Assembly: GCA_027364815.1 (NCBI GenBank)
Contig: DAHXOQ010000171.1
Location: 1 to 6,239, forward strand
Source: Acidobacteriaceae bacterium
Lineage (GTDB): Bacteria; Acidobacteriota; Terriglobia; Terriglobales; Acidobacteriaceae
Reading direction: 5' to 3'
Length of the DNA stretch: 6,239 bases
A program made the translations under genes and the position numbers. Below, in pieces: positions 1 through 5,666 of the stretch. Under the pieces are notes generated by a model. That model did no database searches. It saw nothing but the letters and a program-made list of their open reading frames with translations, and was not told the DNA's origin. The stretch's first letter is position 1. Every line of letters starts with the position of its first letter.

Positions 1-1
1 A

Positions 2-244
2 AGATCTTCTTTTGCAAATATCACTAAACAGAAAACATTTATAAAATTTCAGCATCAGTGGATTAAAGATGCATTTTCTATTTTTTCGGAAAAAAGAAAA
101 TCAAATATACAACTCGCAGTCGGTGTGAGATTTCATTATTCTGAATGCGAAATTGTCAATAATGTGAAGATTTTGGATTGTATTGCCAATGCTTGGATTA
201 TGTGTAAACCTTTGTTGACAAAAATGGGTATTCAAAATCGTTGA
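2..244 (+). CDS. AT-rich 3' end of an unrecognised gene (partial)
   Basis: A frame stays open for 80 codons from the left edge of the window to a TGA at 242-244; its start lies outside. The stretch is about 30% GC, counted over 1-240, while the genes from 295 onward are clearly GC-richer, and its codons mostly end in A or T. The peptide reads like a real protein fragment: a basic first half (KQKTFIKFQHQWIKDAF), then a hydrophobic strand-like stretch (IQLAVGVRFHY), then ECEIVNNVKILDCIANAW and a basic end. The other forward frame checked from position 1 stops within nine codons. I do not recognise the family. The VNN-K-LD-NA pattern faintly recalls the DNxxK...DA core of RusA-like resolvases, but this is too weak to name it. 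It could be a transferred gene, a phage or insertion remnant, or foreign sequence joined during assembly. Confidence 0.45.
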   Translation, partial: RSSFANITKQKTFIKFQHQWIKDAFSIFSEKRKSNIQLAVGVRFHYSECEIVNNVKILDCIANAWIMCKPLLTKMGIQNR

Positions 245-247
245 TGT

Positions 248-262
248 ATTCGATAATTGAAT
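248..262. repeat. 15-bp imperfect palindrome upstream of the dehydrogenase gene
   Basis: ATTCGATAATTGAAT reads as an inverted repeat (ATTC/GAAT arms and an AT core) with one mismatched pair. It lies 4 bp after the stop of the AT-rich fragment and 33 bp before the dehydrogenase start. It could be an operator, but AT-rich sequence yields such dyads by chance fairly often. Confidence 0.25.
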
Positions 263-282
263 ATCATCACACTCCGGGGCGA

Positions 283-288
283 TAAAAT
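283..288 (+). promoter_or_regulatory. Possible -10 element next to the dehydrogenase start
   Basis: TAAAAT lies 6 bp before the ATG at 295, where a -10 box would place transcription start at or beside the start codon, giving a leaderless or nearly leaderless mRNA. This fits the lack of a clear Shine-Dalgarno sequence before this gene. No good -35 hexamer is seen at standard spacing (TTGAAT at 257-262 is 20 bp away). It is a weak prediction. Confidence 0.25.
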
Positions 289-294
289 ATTTGC

Positions 295-1065
295 ATGACT
301 CACAAAGGAAAGACTGTCTTCATTACCGGCGCCAGCGCAGGAATCGGCGCGGCTACTGCTTTGGCTTTTGCACACGAAGGCGCGCGACTCCTGCTCGCCG
401 CACGCCGCATGGACAAGCTCGTTGACGTTGCTGATGAAGCGCGTAATCGTGGCGCAGCGGTAGTCCATTGCATCTCTCTCGATGTGCGTCACCGCGAAGC
501 TGTGGCAAACGAGCTCGCTGCGCTGCCCAAAGAGTGGAAGGCGATTGACGTCCTCGTCAACAACGCCGGCCTAAGCCGCGGACTCGACAAACTCTACCTG
601 GGAAAGATTGAAGACTGGGAAGAGATGATCGACACCAACATCAAGGGCCTGCTCTACGTCACGCGCGCAGTGGTTCCCGGCATGGTGGAGCGCGGCGTCG
701 GACACGTCATCAATCTTGGCTCGACGGCCGGGCACCTCGCCTATCCGAATGGCGGAGTCTATTGCGGAACCAAGGCCGCCGTGCACATGCTCAATGATGG
801 ATTGCGTCAGGATCTTCTCGGCACTCCCATTCGCGTCACCAGCGTTGAGCCCGGAATGGTGGAGACGGATTTCAGCCTGGTGCGCTTCCATGGCGACGAA
901 GAACGCGCAGCCAAAGTTTACAAAGGACTCACGCCGCTGACTCCTGAAGATGTTGCCGATACGATTGTTTGGGCGGCATCGCGCCCTGCGCATGTAAATA
1001 TTGCCAGCATTTTGATGACGAGTGTAGATCAGGCCAACTCGCTGCAGTTTAATCGTCAGAGTTAA
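295..1065 (+). CDS. SDR-family NAD(P)-dependent oxidoreductase, YdfG type
   Basis: A classical short-chain dehydrogenase/reductase of 256 residues, a typical length for the family. The Rossmann cofactor motif TGASAGIG is at residues 11-18. Arg37-Arg38 follow the second strand and favour NADP(H) over NAD(H). LDV at 62-64 and NNAG at 89-92 are the usual structural motifs. The catalytic tetrad is visible as Asn115, Ser143, Tyr156 and Lys160 (YCGTK), and EPG at 185-187 follows the sixth strand. Overall it resembles YdfG, which in E. coli oxidises L-allo-threonine, serine and 3-hydroxy acids with NADP. The substrate here cannot be read from sequence. The protein should be cytosolic and tetrameric. 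The ATG at 295 gives a standard N-terminus directly before the first strand. No strong ribosome-binding site precedes it. It stands alone and converges on the next gene. Confidence 0.93.
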   Translation: MTHKGKTVFITGASAGIGAATALAFAHEGARLLLAARRMDKLVDVADEARNRGAAVVHCISLDVRHREAVANELAALPKEWKAIDVLVNNAGLSRGLDKLYLGKIEDWEEMIDTNIKGLLYVTRAVVPGMVERGVGHVINLGSTAGHLAYPNGGVYCGTKAAVHMLNDGLRQDLLGTPIRVTSVEPGMVETDFSLVRFHGDEERAAKVYKGLTPLTPEDVADTIVWAASRPAHVNIASILMTSVDQANSLQFNRQS

Positions 1066-1075
1066 TTACCTGCGA

Positions 1076-1097
1076 TGTGGCAGTCACAGGTGCCACA
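1076..1097. terminator. Stem-loop between two convergent genes, possible bidirectional terminator
   Basis: TGTGGCA at 1076-1082 and TGCCACA at 1091-1097 form a perfect 7-bp stem with an 8-nt loop, 10 bp after the dehydrogenase stop. The small gene on the opposite strand ends at 1132, so the hairpin could serve both transcripts. No run of T follows on either side, so it is not a standard intrinsic terminator; it may only protect mRNA ends. Confidence 0.4.
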
Positions 1098-1131
1098 CGC
1101 GGGAAGATCGCGCAAGTTGAGTTAGAGATAA

Positions 1132-1359
1132 TTATTCGTATTGAGCGAGCTGACCTTCAACCTGCTTGAGCGCTGCTTCAAGGGCGGCGCGGCGGTTGGG
1201 GTTGGAGGTTTTCTGCGAGAGGATGTTTTCGCGCTGCAGCTCAAGGCTCTGACGTTCGCGCTTTTTTACCGCATCGGCCAATTGCTGCTTGTGGCGCACT
1301 TCGTCGCTGATCTGCTCTTCGTCTCTTTGCGGGGTTACGGTTTTGCGGCCTGCTGCCAT
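1132..1359 (-). CDS. Small highly charged helical protein, unknown function
   Basis: A 75-residue protein with no family I can name. It is probably a genuine gene: a full AGGAGG Shine-Dalgarno sequence (complement of 1365-1370) sits 5 nt before its ATG. The protein is very rich in Lys, Arg, Glu and Gln, has no cysteine, and has no signal peptide or membrane segment, so it should be cytosolic. Residues 13-49 look like one long charged helix (DEEQISDEVRHKQQLADAVK and onward). A TSNPNRR turn at 51-57 is followed by a second amphipathic helix at 58-73 (AALEAALKQVEGQLAQ) with coiled-coil-like spacing of Ala and Leu. The basic, coiled-coil-like shape could suit nucleic acid binding or an adaptor role, but that is only a guess. 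It is divergent from the HigA-like regulator gene, with 147 bp between the two starts. Confidence 0.75.
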   Translation of the reverse strand: MAAGRKTVTPQRDEEQISDEVRHKQQLADAVKKRERQSLELQRENILSQKTSNPNRRAALEAALKQVEGQLAQYE

Positions 1360-1364
1360 TTGTT

Positions 1365-1370
1365 CCTCCT
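1365..1370 (-). promoter_or_regulatory. Strong Shine-Dalgarno for the 75-residue gene
   Basis: Read on the minus strand this is AGGAGG, a full match to the anti-Shine-Dalgarno core, placed 5 nt before the ATG at 1359. It is the strongest ribosome-binding site in the window, fixes the start, and is the main reason for accepting this short gene. Confidence 0.8.
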
Positions 1371-1402
1371 ACCACGATTTGCTCGACTTAAGACTGGAGT
1401 GC

Positions 1403-1415
1403 TGGCCACGGGCCA
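1403..1415. repeat. Inverted repeat in the divergent regulator/small-gene region
   Basis: TGGCC (1403-1407) and GGCCA (1411-1415) flank a 3-nt spacer in the 147 bp between the divergent starts of the small charged protein and the HigA-like protein. HigA-type proteins often repress their own promoters by binding short dyads, so this is a candidate operator. A 5-bp arm pair is short enough to arise by chance. Confidence 0.25.
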
Positions 1416-1440
1416 TAGTCTTATCTTACGTTGGCGAGGC

Positions 1441-1447
1441 TATAAAT
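1441..1447 (+). promoter_or_regulatory. Possible -10 box for the HigA-like gene
   Basis: TATAAAT lies about 60 bp before the ATG at 1507 in otherwise GC-richer DNA and resembles a sigma-70 -10 element. The hexamer at proper distance upstream (TCTTAT, 1419-1424, 16-bp spacer) is a poor -35 match, so activity may need an activator or be low. Confidence 0.35.
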
Positions 1448-1506
1448 AGCGAGTTTTGCAAGCTTCCAGTAGAATTGGAGTTCTGGAGATCGCAGGAGCA
1501 AAGTTG

Positions 1507-1785
1507 ATGCGCATGCACAATCCGCCACATCCGGGCAAAGTACTTCGTGAGTTTCTGGGCGATATCGACGTAACCTCGGCGGCGAAGCACCTGAAGGTTT
1601 CGCGTGCTACTCTCTCGCGCATTCTCAACTGCAAAGCCGGAATCAGCGCTGATATGTCACTGCGGCTTTCAGCAGCATTCGGAACCCATGCAGAGATCTG
1701 GTATGAACTGCAAACGGATTACGATCTCTGGAAAGCATCACAGAAAAAGCAGCCGAAGATTCAGCCCTTTAATCGCGCTGCATAG
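1507..1785 (+). CDS. HigA/VapI-family helix-turn-helix protein (solitary antitoxin-like regulator)
   Basis: A 92-residue Cro/CI-type DNA-binding protein of the HigA antitoxin family. The hallmark N-terminus NPPHPGKVLREFL (residues 5-17) is followed by a helix-turn-helix at about 22-48 (VTSAAKHLKVSRATLSRILN, then CKAGIS), and by the family's closing helices with RLSAAFGTHAEIWYELQTDYDLW at 53-75. Length matches the family. I start it at the ATG at 1507 because AGGAG (1494-1498) is 8 nt upstream; a TTG at 1456 would add 17 residues before that site and is less likely. In higBA modules the RelE-like toxin HigB normally lies just upstream. Here the upstream side carries only the 147-bp divergent region and an unrelated charged protein, and downstream is a convergent aminotransferase. 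It is therefore probably an orphan antitoxin or a plain regulator, likely controlling its own promoter. Confidence 0.88.
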   Translation: MRMHNPPHPGKVLREFLGDIDVTSAAKHLKVSRATLSRILNCKAGISADMSLRLSAAFGTHAEIWYELQTDYDLWKASQKKQPKIQPFNRAA

Positions 1786-1812
1786 AACTTAGCTCGTTTT
1801 ATATTTCGAACT

Positions 1813-3069
1813 CTAACTCAAAAATTCCGCAATCGCATTCACGACTGTCTTCTGTTCTTCTTCAGTGATCTCAGGGAAGATGGGCAGAGCCAGGACTTCT
1901 GCGGCGGCGCGTTCGGCTTCAGGGAAGTCGCCGGATTTGTAGCCGAGCGATGTGAGCGCGTCGAGAAGGTGCAGCGGAATCGGGTAGTAAATTTCGCTGC
2001 CAATTTTGCGCTCTGACAAAAATGTACGCAGGTCGTCGCGACGCGGCGCGCGAATCACATACTGATGCCACACATGCGTCGCTCGCGTGTCCCTGAACGG
2101 CAGCACCACGCCGCGCTCCGGATATGGCCCTGCCTCAATTAAACCAGCCGCCGCAAACAATTTGTCATAAAGCGCCGCAACCCCAGCACGCGCTGCGCTC
2201 CAGCGGTCGATGTGCTTGAGCTTCACAGAGAGCACCGCGCCCTGGAAGCCATCCATGCGCGCATTCCAGCCGAGCTCGTCATGGTGGTAGCGGCGGCGCA
2301 TTCCATGCTGGCGCAGCATCCTGAGCCGCTCGGCGATTTCGTCGCTCATGGTCGAGACCATGCCGGCATCACCGGCGGCGGAGAGATTTTTTGTTGGATA
2401 AAAGCTGAAAGCCGCAGCAGAGCCAAGCGCGCCCACGGGCATTGTCTCGCCCGATGCAAATTTCCACTTCGCGCCCCAGGCCTGGGCGGCATCTTCAATG
2501 AGAATGAGGTAGCGTTCTTTAGCGATCCGCGAGAAAAAATCCCAATCCGCCGTTTGACCGTACAAGTGCACGGGTAGAATTCCGCGAATCTCCGGATTGC
2601 TCTCAAAGGCCTCTTCAACTGCTTTCGGCGCCAGGTTGAAGGTGCGCGGGTCAATATCGGCGAGCGCCGGCTGTGCTCCGGCTCTCAGAATCGAACTCAC
2701 CGAGGCAAAGAAACTGAATGGAGTGGTCAGCACCACGGGCCTCGTCTTTGCTTCTGCATCTGGACCTGCGCTTAATCCCGCTGCGGCCAGCGCCAGCCAG
2801 AGCGCGTCAGTTCCTGAAGCGCAACCAACGGCATGAGCCACTCCCAATTGCGCCGCCGCCTGTTTTTCAAAGCCGGCCACGGCATCGCCGAGAATGAATT
2901 GCCGGGAATCCAGAACCCCGCCCAGCGCCTCCATCAACTCCACGCGCAAGGGAGCGTACTGACGGGCCAGGTCAAGCATGGGTACGGGCAAGGGCACAGC
3001 AACAGCGGGCATAGGTACGGGCGTACTCGCCGATGCAGCAGCAGAATGAGATTTTTCCATTGAGTTCAC
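1813..3069 (-). CDS. DegT/DnrJ/EryC1/StrS-family PLP-dependent sugar aminotransferase
   Basis: A 418-residue fold-type I aminotransferase of the family that aminates keto sugars bound to UDP or dTDP, used for O-antigen, capsule and glycan sugars. Numbering from the GTG start, SGTDAL at 85-90 binds the PLP phosphate, IEDAAQAWGA at 191-200 supplies Asp193 for the pyridine nitrogen, and FYPTKNL at 223-229 carries Lys227, which forms the internal aldimine. RMDGFQGAVL (271-280) and the YYPIPLHL element (361-368) are typical of the WbpE/FdtB-like branch. The conserved domain begins at about residue 30 (PMLDLARQYAPL); before it is an unusual Ala/Pro/Val-rich lead. The start may be GTG at 3069 or ATG at 3060; neither has a clear ribosome-binding site. 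No other sugar-nucleotide genes are near, so the substrate is unknown. Confidence 0.93.
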   Translation of the reverse strand: MNSMEKSHSAAASASTPVPMPAVAVPLPVPMLDLARQYAPLRVELMEALGGVLDSRQFILGDAVAGFEKQAAAQLGVAHAVGCASGTDALWLALAAAGLSAGPDAEAKTRPVVLTTPFSFFASVSSILRAGAQPALADIDPRTFNLAPKAVEEAFESNPEIRGILPVHLYGQTADWDFFSRIAKERYLILIEDAAQAWGAKWKFASGETMPVGALGSAAAFSFYPTKNLSAAGDAGMVSTMSDEIAERLRMLRQHGMRRRYHHDELGWNARMDGFQGAVLSVKLKHIDRWSAARAGVAALYDKLFAAAGLIEAGPYPERGVVLPFRDTRATHVWHQYVIRAPRRDDLRTFLSERKIGSEIYYPIPLHLLDALTSLGYKSGDFPEAERAAAEVLALPIFPEITEEEQKTVVNAIAEFLS

Positions 3070-3228
3070 GCAATCATCTTAACAAGCAGGGGCAGAAAAA
3101 ATCCGTGGCACGGCGCACTGTGAGACTCAACCAGAACCCGGGCAAAATTCCTGTTATAGATGGAGGTTGGGCTATAAACTTTGAAAAAAACTTATGAGCG
3201 ATTAAACAATTGAATATGTTTGCAGATG

Positions 3229-3272
3229 ATTGAGTTGCGCTAAGTTGCTCAATTTAAGCTAAATTACTCAAT
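3229..3272. repeat. Three evenly spaced CTCAAT/ATTGAG half-sites
   Basis: ATTGAG at 3229-3234, CTCAAT at 3248-3253 and CTCAAT at 3267-3272 have centres exactly 19 bp apart, the first in inverted orientation. The two forward copies lie within a longer direct repeat: GCTAAGTTGCTCAAT (3239-3253) and GCTAAATTACTCAAT (3258-3272), 13 of 15 identical. The array ends about 40 bp before the proposed hfq -35 box, so it may be an activator or repressor site. Confidence 0.45.
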
Positions 3273-3311
3273 CCTTTAGTAGATTGCCCGCATTTGGCGT
3301 CCCTTGTGCTG

Positions 3312-3341
3312 TTGAAAACTTATGGATAACCCTAGTATTGT
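3312..3341 (+). promoter_or_regulatory. Possible sigma-70 promoter for hfq-hflX
   Basis: TTGAAA (3312-3317) matches five of six bases of a -35 box. TATTGT (3336-3341) at 18-bp spacing, or TAGTAT (3333-3338) at 15 bp, each match four of six of a -10 box. The setting is AT-rich and about 125 bp ahead of the hfq start, which would leave a long leader. The prediction is moderate at best. Confidence 0.35.
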
Positions 3342-3450
3342 TTAAAACACATTCTTAGGGGGGATTTGGGCGAGACGATTTTGCTCAACTTCACACCCTT
3401 TGGCAAATTTGTATCACCGCAGTTATCAATCAGAATCCGTAAAACGGAGC

Positions 3451-3456
3451 AGGAGA
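3451..3456 (+). promoter_or_regulatory. Shine-Dalgarno that fixes the hfq start
   Basis: AGGAGA at 3451-3456 sits 8 nt before the ATG at 3465. It supports that start over the in-frame TTG at 3366, which would add 33 residues with no counterpart in Hfq proteins. Confidence 0.75.
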
Positions 3457-3464
3457 TCGGCACA

Positions 3465-3761
3465 ATGGAAAGCAAGCCGGCACAGAACATCCAGGACACA
3501 TTTTTAAACACTGTTCGCAAGGACAAAACACCCATAACGATTTACCTGGTCAGTGGAGTCAAGCTCACGGGCAAGATTCGCTCGTTTGATAAATACTCAG
3601 TACTCCTTGAAAACAACAGCCAGGAGCAGCTGATCTTCAAGCATGCCATCTCGACTGTGGTGAGCAATCGCAGCGTCATGCATGGAGAGTATCGCCCCGT
3701 GGCCTCAGTTGGCGTAGGTGCGAGTGCTGTACCCGGAGCGGCAGCTGCTGGCGAAGCCTGA
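3465..3761 (+). CDS. hfq: RNA chaperone Hfq
   Basis: A 98-residue Sm-like protein that forms a hexameric ring and pairs small RNAs with mRNA targets, affecting translation and decay. NIQDTFLNTVRKDKTPITIYLVSGVKLTGKI (residues 8-38) matches the first helix and Sm1 region, including the N-terminal Gln that contacts uridine-rich RNA. SFDKYSVLLEN (40-50) continues the Sm1 motif with Phe41 and Lys43. The Sm2 signature is FKHAISTVV (58-66), with Phe in place of the Tyr of E. coli YKHA; His60 is kept. Rim residues RKDK (18-21) align with RRER of the E. coli lateral face. The last 20 or so residues are a low-complexity Ala/Gly/Val tail. It precedes hflX by 41 bp on the same strand, as in proteobacteria, so co-transcription is likely. 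The usual proteobacterial neighbour miaA is absent. Confidence 0.97.
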   Translation: MESKPAQNIQDTFLNTVRKDKTPITIYLVSGVKLTGKIRSFDKYSVLLENNSQEQLIFKHAISTVVSNRSVMHGEYRPVASVGVGASAVPGAAAAGEA

Positions 3762-3802
3762 GCTTTGATTGCAGCCCCGGAGTTGCGCCTGAAAGTCACA
3801 CA

Positions 3803-5149
3803 GTGAACAAGAATGACCCCATGCGTTCAACGACACTGAGGGATGGGCGCGGCCATGCCATTTTGGGGCGTGCGATTCCTGAGCGCGCCATTCTGGTTGG
3901 CGTCGACTTCGGCCGCTCCACCATCCGGCCCGGAGCGGCGCCGCTCACCGCTGCCGGACTCACACCTGAAGAATCCCTCGCCGAACTGCGCGAACTGCTC
4001 CTGAGCGCCGGTGGAGAAGTTGTCGCCGAGCTCATGCAGCGCCGCCCCAAGCCCGATCCCGCCACGCTCATCGGCAGCGGCAAGGTGGAGGAGCTTGAAG
4101 GGATTGCGCTCTCAACCGAAGCAGACGTAATTCTCTTTGATCACGACCTCTCGCCAACACAACTTAAAAATCTGGATGCTGCGCTGCCCTGTCGCGTTCT
4201 TGACCGCACCCAATTAATCCTCGACATTTTTGCCCGCCATGCCCGCACCCGTGAGGGCCAGCTTCAGGTTGAGCTTGCTCAGCTTGAGTACATGCTGCCG
4301 CGCCTCACCGGACGAGGCAAGGCGATGAGCCAGCTAGGCGGCGGCATCGGAACCCGCGGCCCCGGCGAAACAAAACTCGAAACCGACCGCCGTCGCATTC
4401 AGCGCCGCATCGACCATCTGAAGGAAGAGCTCGAAGCGGTCCGTCGCGTTCGCCGCCAGCAGCGCCAGCGTCGTGAAGCGGTCCCTGTGCCCACCGTCGC
4501 CCTCGTCGGATACACGAACGCCGGCAAAAGCACACTCTTCAACCAGCTCACCGGAGCCGCTGTCCTCGCCTCCTCGCGCATGTTCGCCACGCTCGATCCA
4601 AAGCTCCGCGCCATTCAGCTCCCCAGCCGGCGCAAAGTTCTGTTATCAGATACGGTGGGCTTCATTCGCAATCTCCCGCACACGCTCGTCACCAGTTTCC
4701 GCGCCACGCTTGAAGAAGTGGAGAAGGCCGAGATTCTCCTCCACGTCCGCGATGCTTCTTCCGAGTACGGTGAAGAGCAAAAGCTCCAGGTGGAGAAAGT
4801 GCTCACCGAGCTCAACGCATTAGACAAGCCCGTTATTGAAGTCCTGAACAAGATGGACCTGCTCAGCGAAGAAGAGCAAGCCGGTCTCAATAGTCGCGGT
4901 GGCATTGTGCCAGTCTCAGCGCAAAATGGAGATGGGATGGAGCGTCTGCTTGAAGCCATTGATTTGGCGCTCATAAAAGACCCGCTCGTTGAGGCCGAGC
5001 TTTTGATTCCGCAATCAGACGGCGCCACACTCGCCGCGATTGAAGCCGGCATGGTGATTCACGAGCGCAGTTTTGAAGGCAATGCAGTCAAAATGCGCGT
5101 CACCGGTCCAGCTTCTTTTCTGGGTAAGCTGCGCAATTACAGTGACTGA
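3803..5149 (+). CDS. hflX: GTPase HflX, ribosome-associated
   Basis: A 448-residue TRAFAC-class GTPase that binds the 50S subunit and can split stalled or stress-inactivated ribosomes. The N-terminal HflX domain contains KPDPATLIGSGKVEEL at 83-98 and the signature from DRTQLILDIFARHARTREGQ (134-153) through QLEYMLPRLTGRG. A glycine-rich segment (GGGIGTRGPGETKLE, 179-193) and an Arg/Glu-rich coiled region (195-225) link to the G domain. G-domain motifs: G1 GYTNAGKS 236-243, G2 FATLDP 261-266 with Thr263, G3 DTVGF 283-287, G4 NKMD 349-352 and G5 SAQ 372-374. The start is uncertain: GTG at 3803 or ATG at 3821, neither with a clear ribosome-binding site. The conserved part begins near residue 28 either way. 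It follows hfq by 41 bp with no terminator between. Confidence 0.97.
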   Translation: MNKNDPMRSTTLRDGRGHAILGRAIPERAILVGVDFGRSTIRPGAAPLTAAGLTPEESLAELRELLLSAGGEVVAELMQRRPKPDPATLIGSGKVEELEGIALSTEADVILFDHDLSPTQLKNLDAALPCRVLDRTQLILDIFARHARTREGQLQVELAQLEYMLPRLTGRGKAMSQLGGGIGTRGPGETKLETDRRRIQRRIDHLKEELEAVRRVRRQQRQRREAVPVPTVALVGYTNAGKSTLFNQLTGAAVLASSRMFATLDPKLRAIQLPSRRKVLLSDTVGFIRNLPHTLVTSFRATLEEVEKAEILLHVRDASSEYGEEQKLQVEKVLTELNALDKPVIEVLNKMDLLSEEEQAGLNSRGGIVPVSAQNGDGMERLLEAIDLALIKDPLVEAELLIPQSDGATLAAIEAGMVIHERSFEGNAVKMRVTGPASFLGKLRNYSD

Positions 5150-5164
5150 TTCAAATTTGCCTGG

Positions 5165-5632
5165 TTACGGCAGCGTCACGCGCTTGCCATCCAGCGGCCC
5201 TGGTTTAGTAGGGCCCAGATTCAGAACTTCGTTGGCATCGAAGCCTTGTACTGTGGCGGTTCCGGTAAAGTTGTCGCCGTTGACCTTGAGCAAAAATGTA
5301 AGCTCCAGGCGTCCCGCGTATTTGCGCGTGGTGCGGTCGGCAACAACCTCCATCCACCTGCCTTTGACGGTGTCGCCGTCCCTGACCCAAACGCCCTTGC
5401 CGTCGCTGTCGCTGGTTTTGGGGTCGCCGGCGTCCGGGTTGGCCTGCTGCATGGTTCCATCGGCGTTAAAAACATACATATGGTAGGGAAAGGGCGCATC
5501 GGCCTCTTTGACGAGCCAGGCTCCAACAATCGGATCGGCCTTGCTGACAGCGTGATGCCGTTGGCAACCAGCCAAGCCCGGCAGCAAAACAGCCATCAAA
5601 ATGAGCGCAAAACTTTTACCGGATTTTTTCAT
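5165..5632 (-). CDS. Small predicted lipoprotein with a lipocalin-like pattern, function unknown
   Basis: A 155-residue exported protein. MKKSGK and a hydrophobic stretch (8-19) lead to the lipobox LAGC at 20-23, so Cys23 should be lipid-modified after cleavage by signal peptidase II. The mature part looks like an all-beta domain: GAW at 37-39, YVFNADGTM at 53-61, a DG/DSDGKGVWVRDG turn region (76-86), GRWMEVV (91-97), LTFLLKVNGDNFTGTATV (111-128) and a closing GKRVTL. This order recalls uncharacterised secreted lipocalin-like proteins with F-ADGT, GVW and FTGTA patterns. No catalytic residues can be assigned. It has no cysteine other than the lipid site. The ATG at 5632 gives the proper signal peptide, though the ribosome-binding site is weak. 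It converges on hflX with only 15 bp between stops, and it is divergent from the ATP synthase b gene. Confidence 0.85.
   Translation of the reverse strand: MKKSGKSFALILMAVLLPGLAGCQRHHAVSKADPIVGAWLVKEADAPFPYHMYVFNADGTMQQANPDAGDPKTSDSDGKGVWVRDGDTVKGRWMEVVADRTTRKYAGRLELTFLLKVNGDNFTGTATVQGFDANEVLNLGPTKPGPLDGKRVTLP
5196..5215. repeat. GC-rich inverted repeat in the 3' end of the lipoprotein gene
   Basis: GGCCCT (5196-5201) and AGGGCC (5210-5215) form a 6-bp stem with an 8-nt loop, about 47 bp past the hflX stop. It might slow or end hflX transcription, since no terminator fits in the 15-bp gap between the two genes. It has no T-run and lies inside coding sequence, so the role is uncertain. Confidence 0.25.
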
Positions 5633-5666
5633 GGACGTTCAAAAAACCTCATCGCGGCAAATAAGA

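Larger units (their letters stand above)
3070..3464. other. Divergent AT-richer intergenic region between aminotransferase and hfq
   Basis: About 395 bp without a convincing gene. The part nearest the aminotransferase (3070-3160) is of ordinary composition. From about 3170 it becomes AT-rich and holds TATAAA at 3173-3178, the 19-bp spaced CTCAAT half-sites (3229-3272), a possible hfq promoter (3312-3341) and an hfq leader of roughly 120 nt. On the minus strand a TATAAC (complement of 3153-3158) could be a -10 for the aminotransferase, but no fitting -35 is seen. No terminator-like hairpin or tRNA is apparent. Confidence 0.6.

Noticed and set aside
215..220. Perfect -35 hexamer TTGACA inside the AT-rich fragment
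   Set aside because: No acceptable -10 box lies at 15-19 bp downstream, and it is within the open frame.
1456..1506. TTG start that would add 17 residues to the HigA-like protein
   Set aside because: The AGGAG at 1494-1498 and the family's usual N-terminus both support the ATG at 1507.
255..3217. Exact 10-bp repeat AATTGAATAT at 255-264 and 3208-3217
   Set aside because: A 10-base match between two AT-rich stretches is expected by chance in a window of this length.
3321..3330. DnaA-box-like TATGGATAA upstream of hfq
   Set aside because: A single site with one mismatch, no cluster of boxes and no dnaA or dnaN nearby, so not an origin.
3366..3464. 33-residue N-terminal extension of Hfq from a TTG
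   Set aside because: Hfq proteins lack such an extension, and a good Shine-Dalgarno sequence precedes the ATG at 3465.
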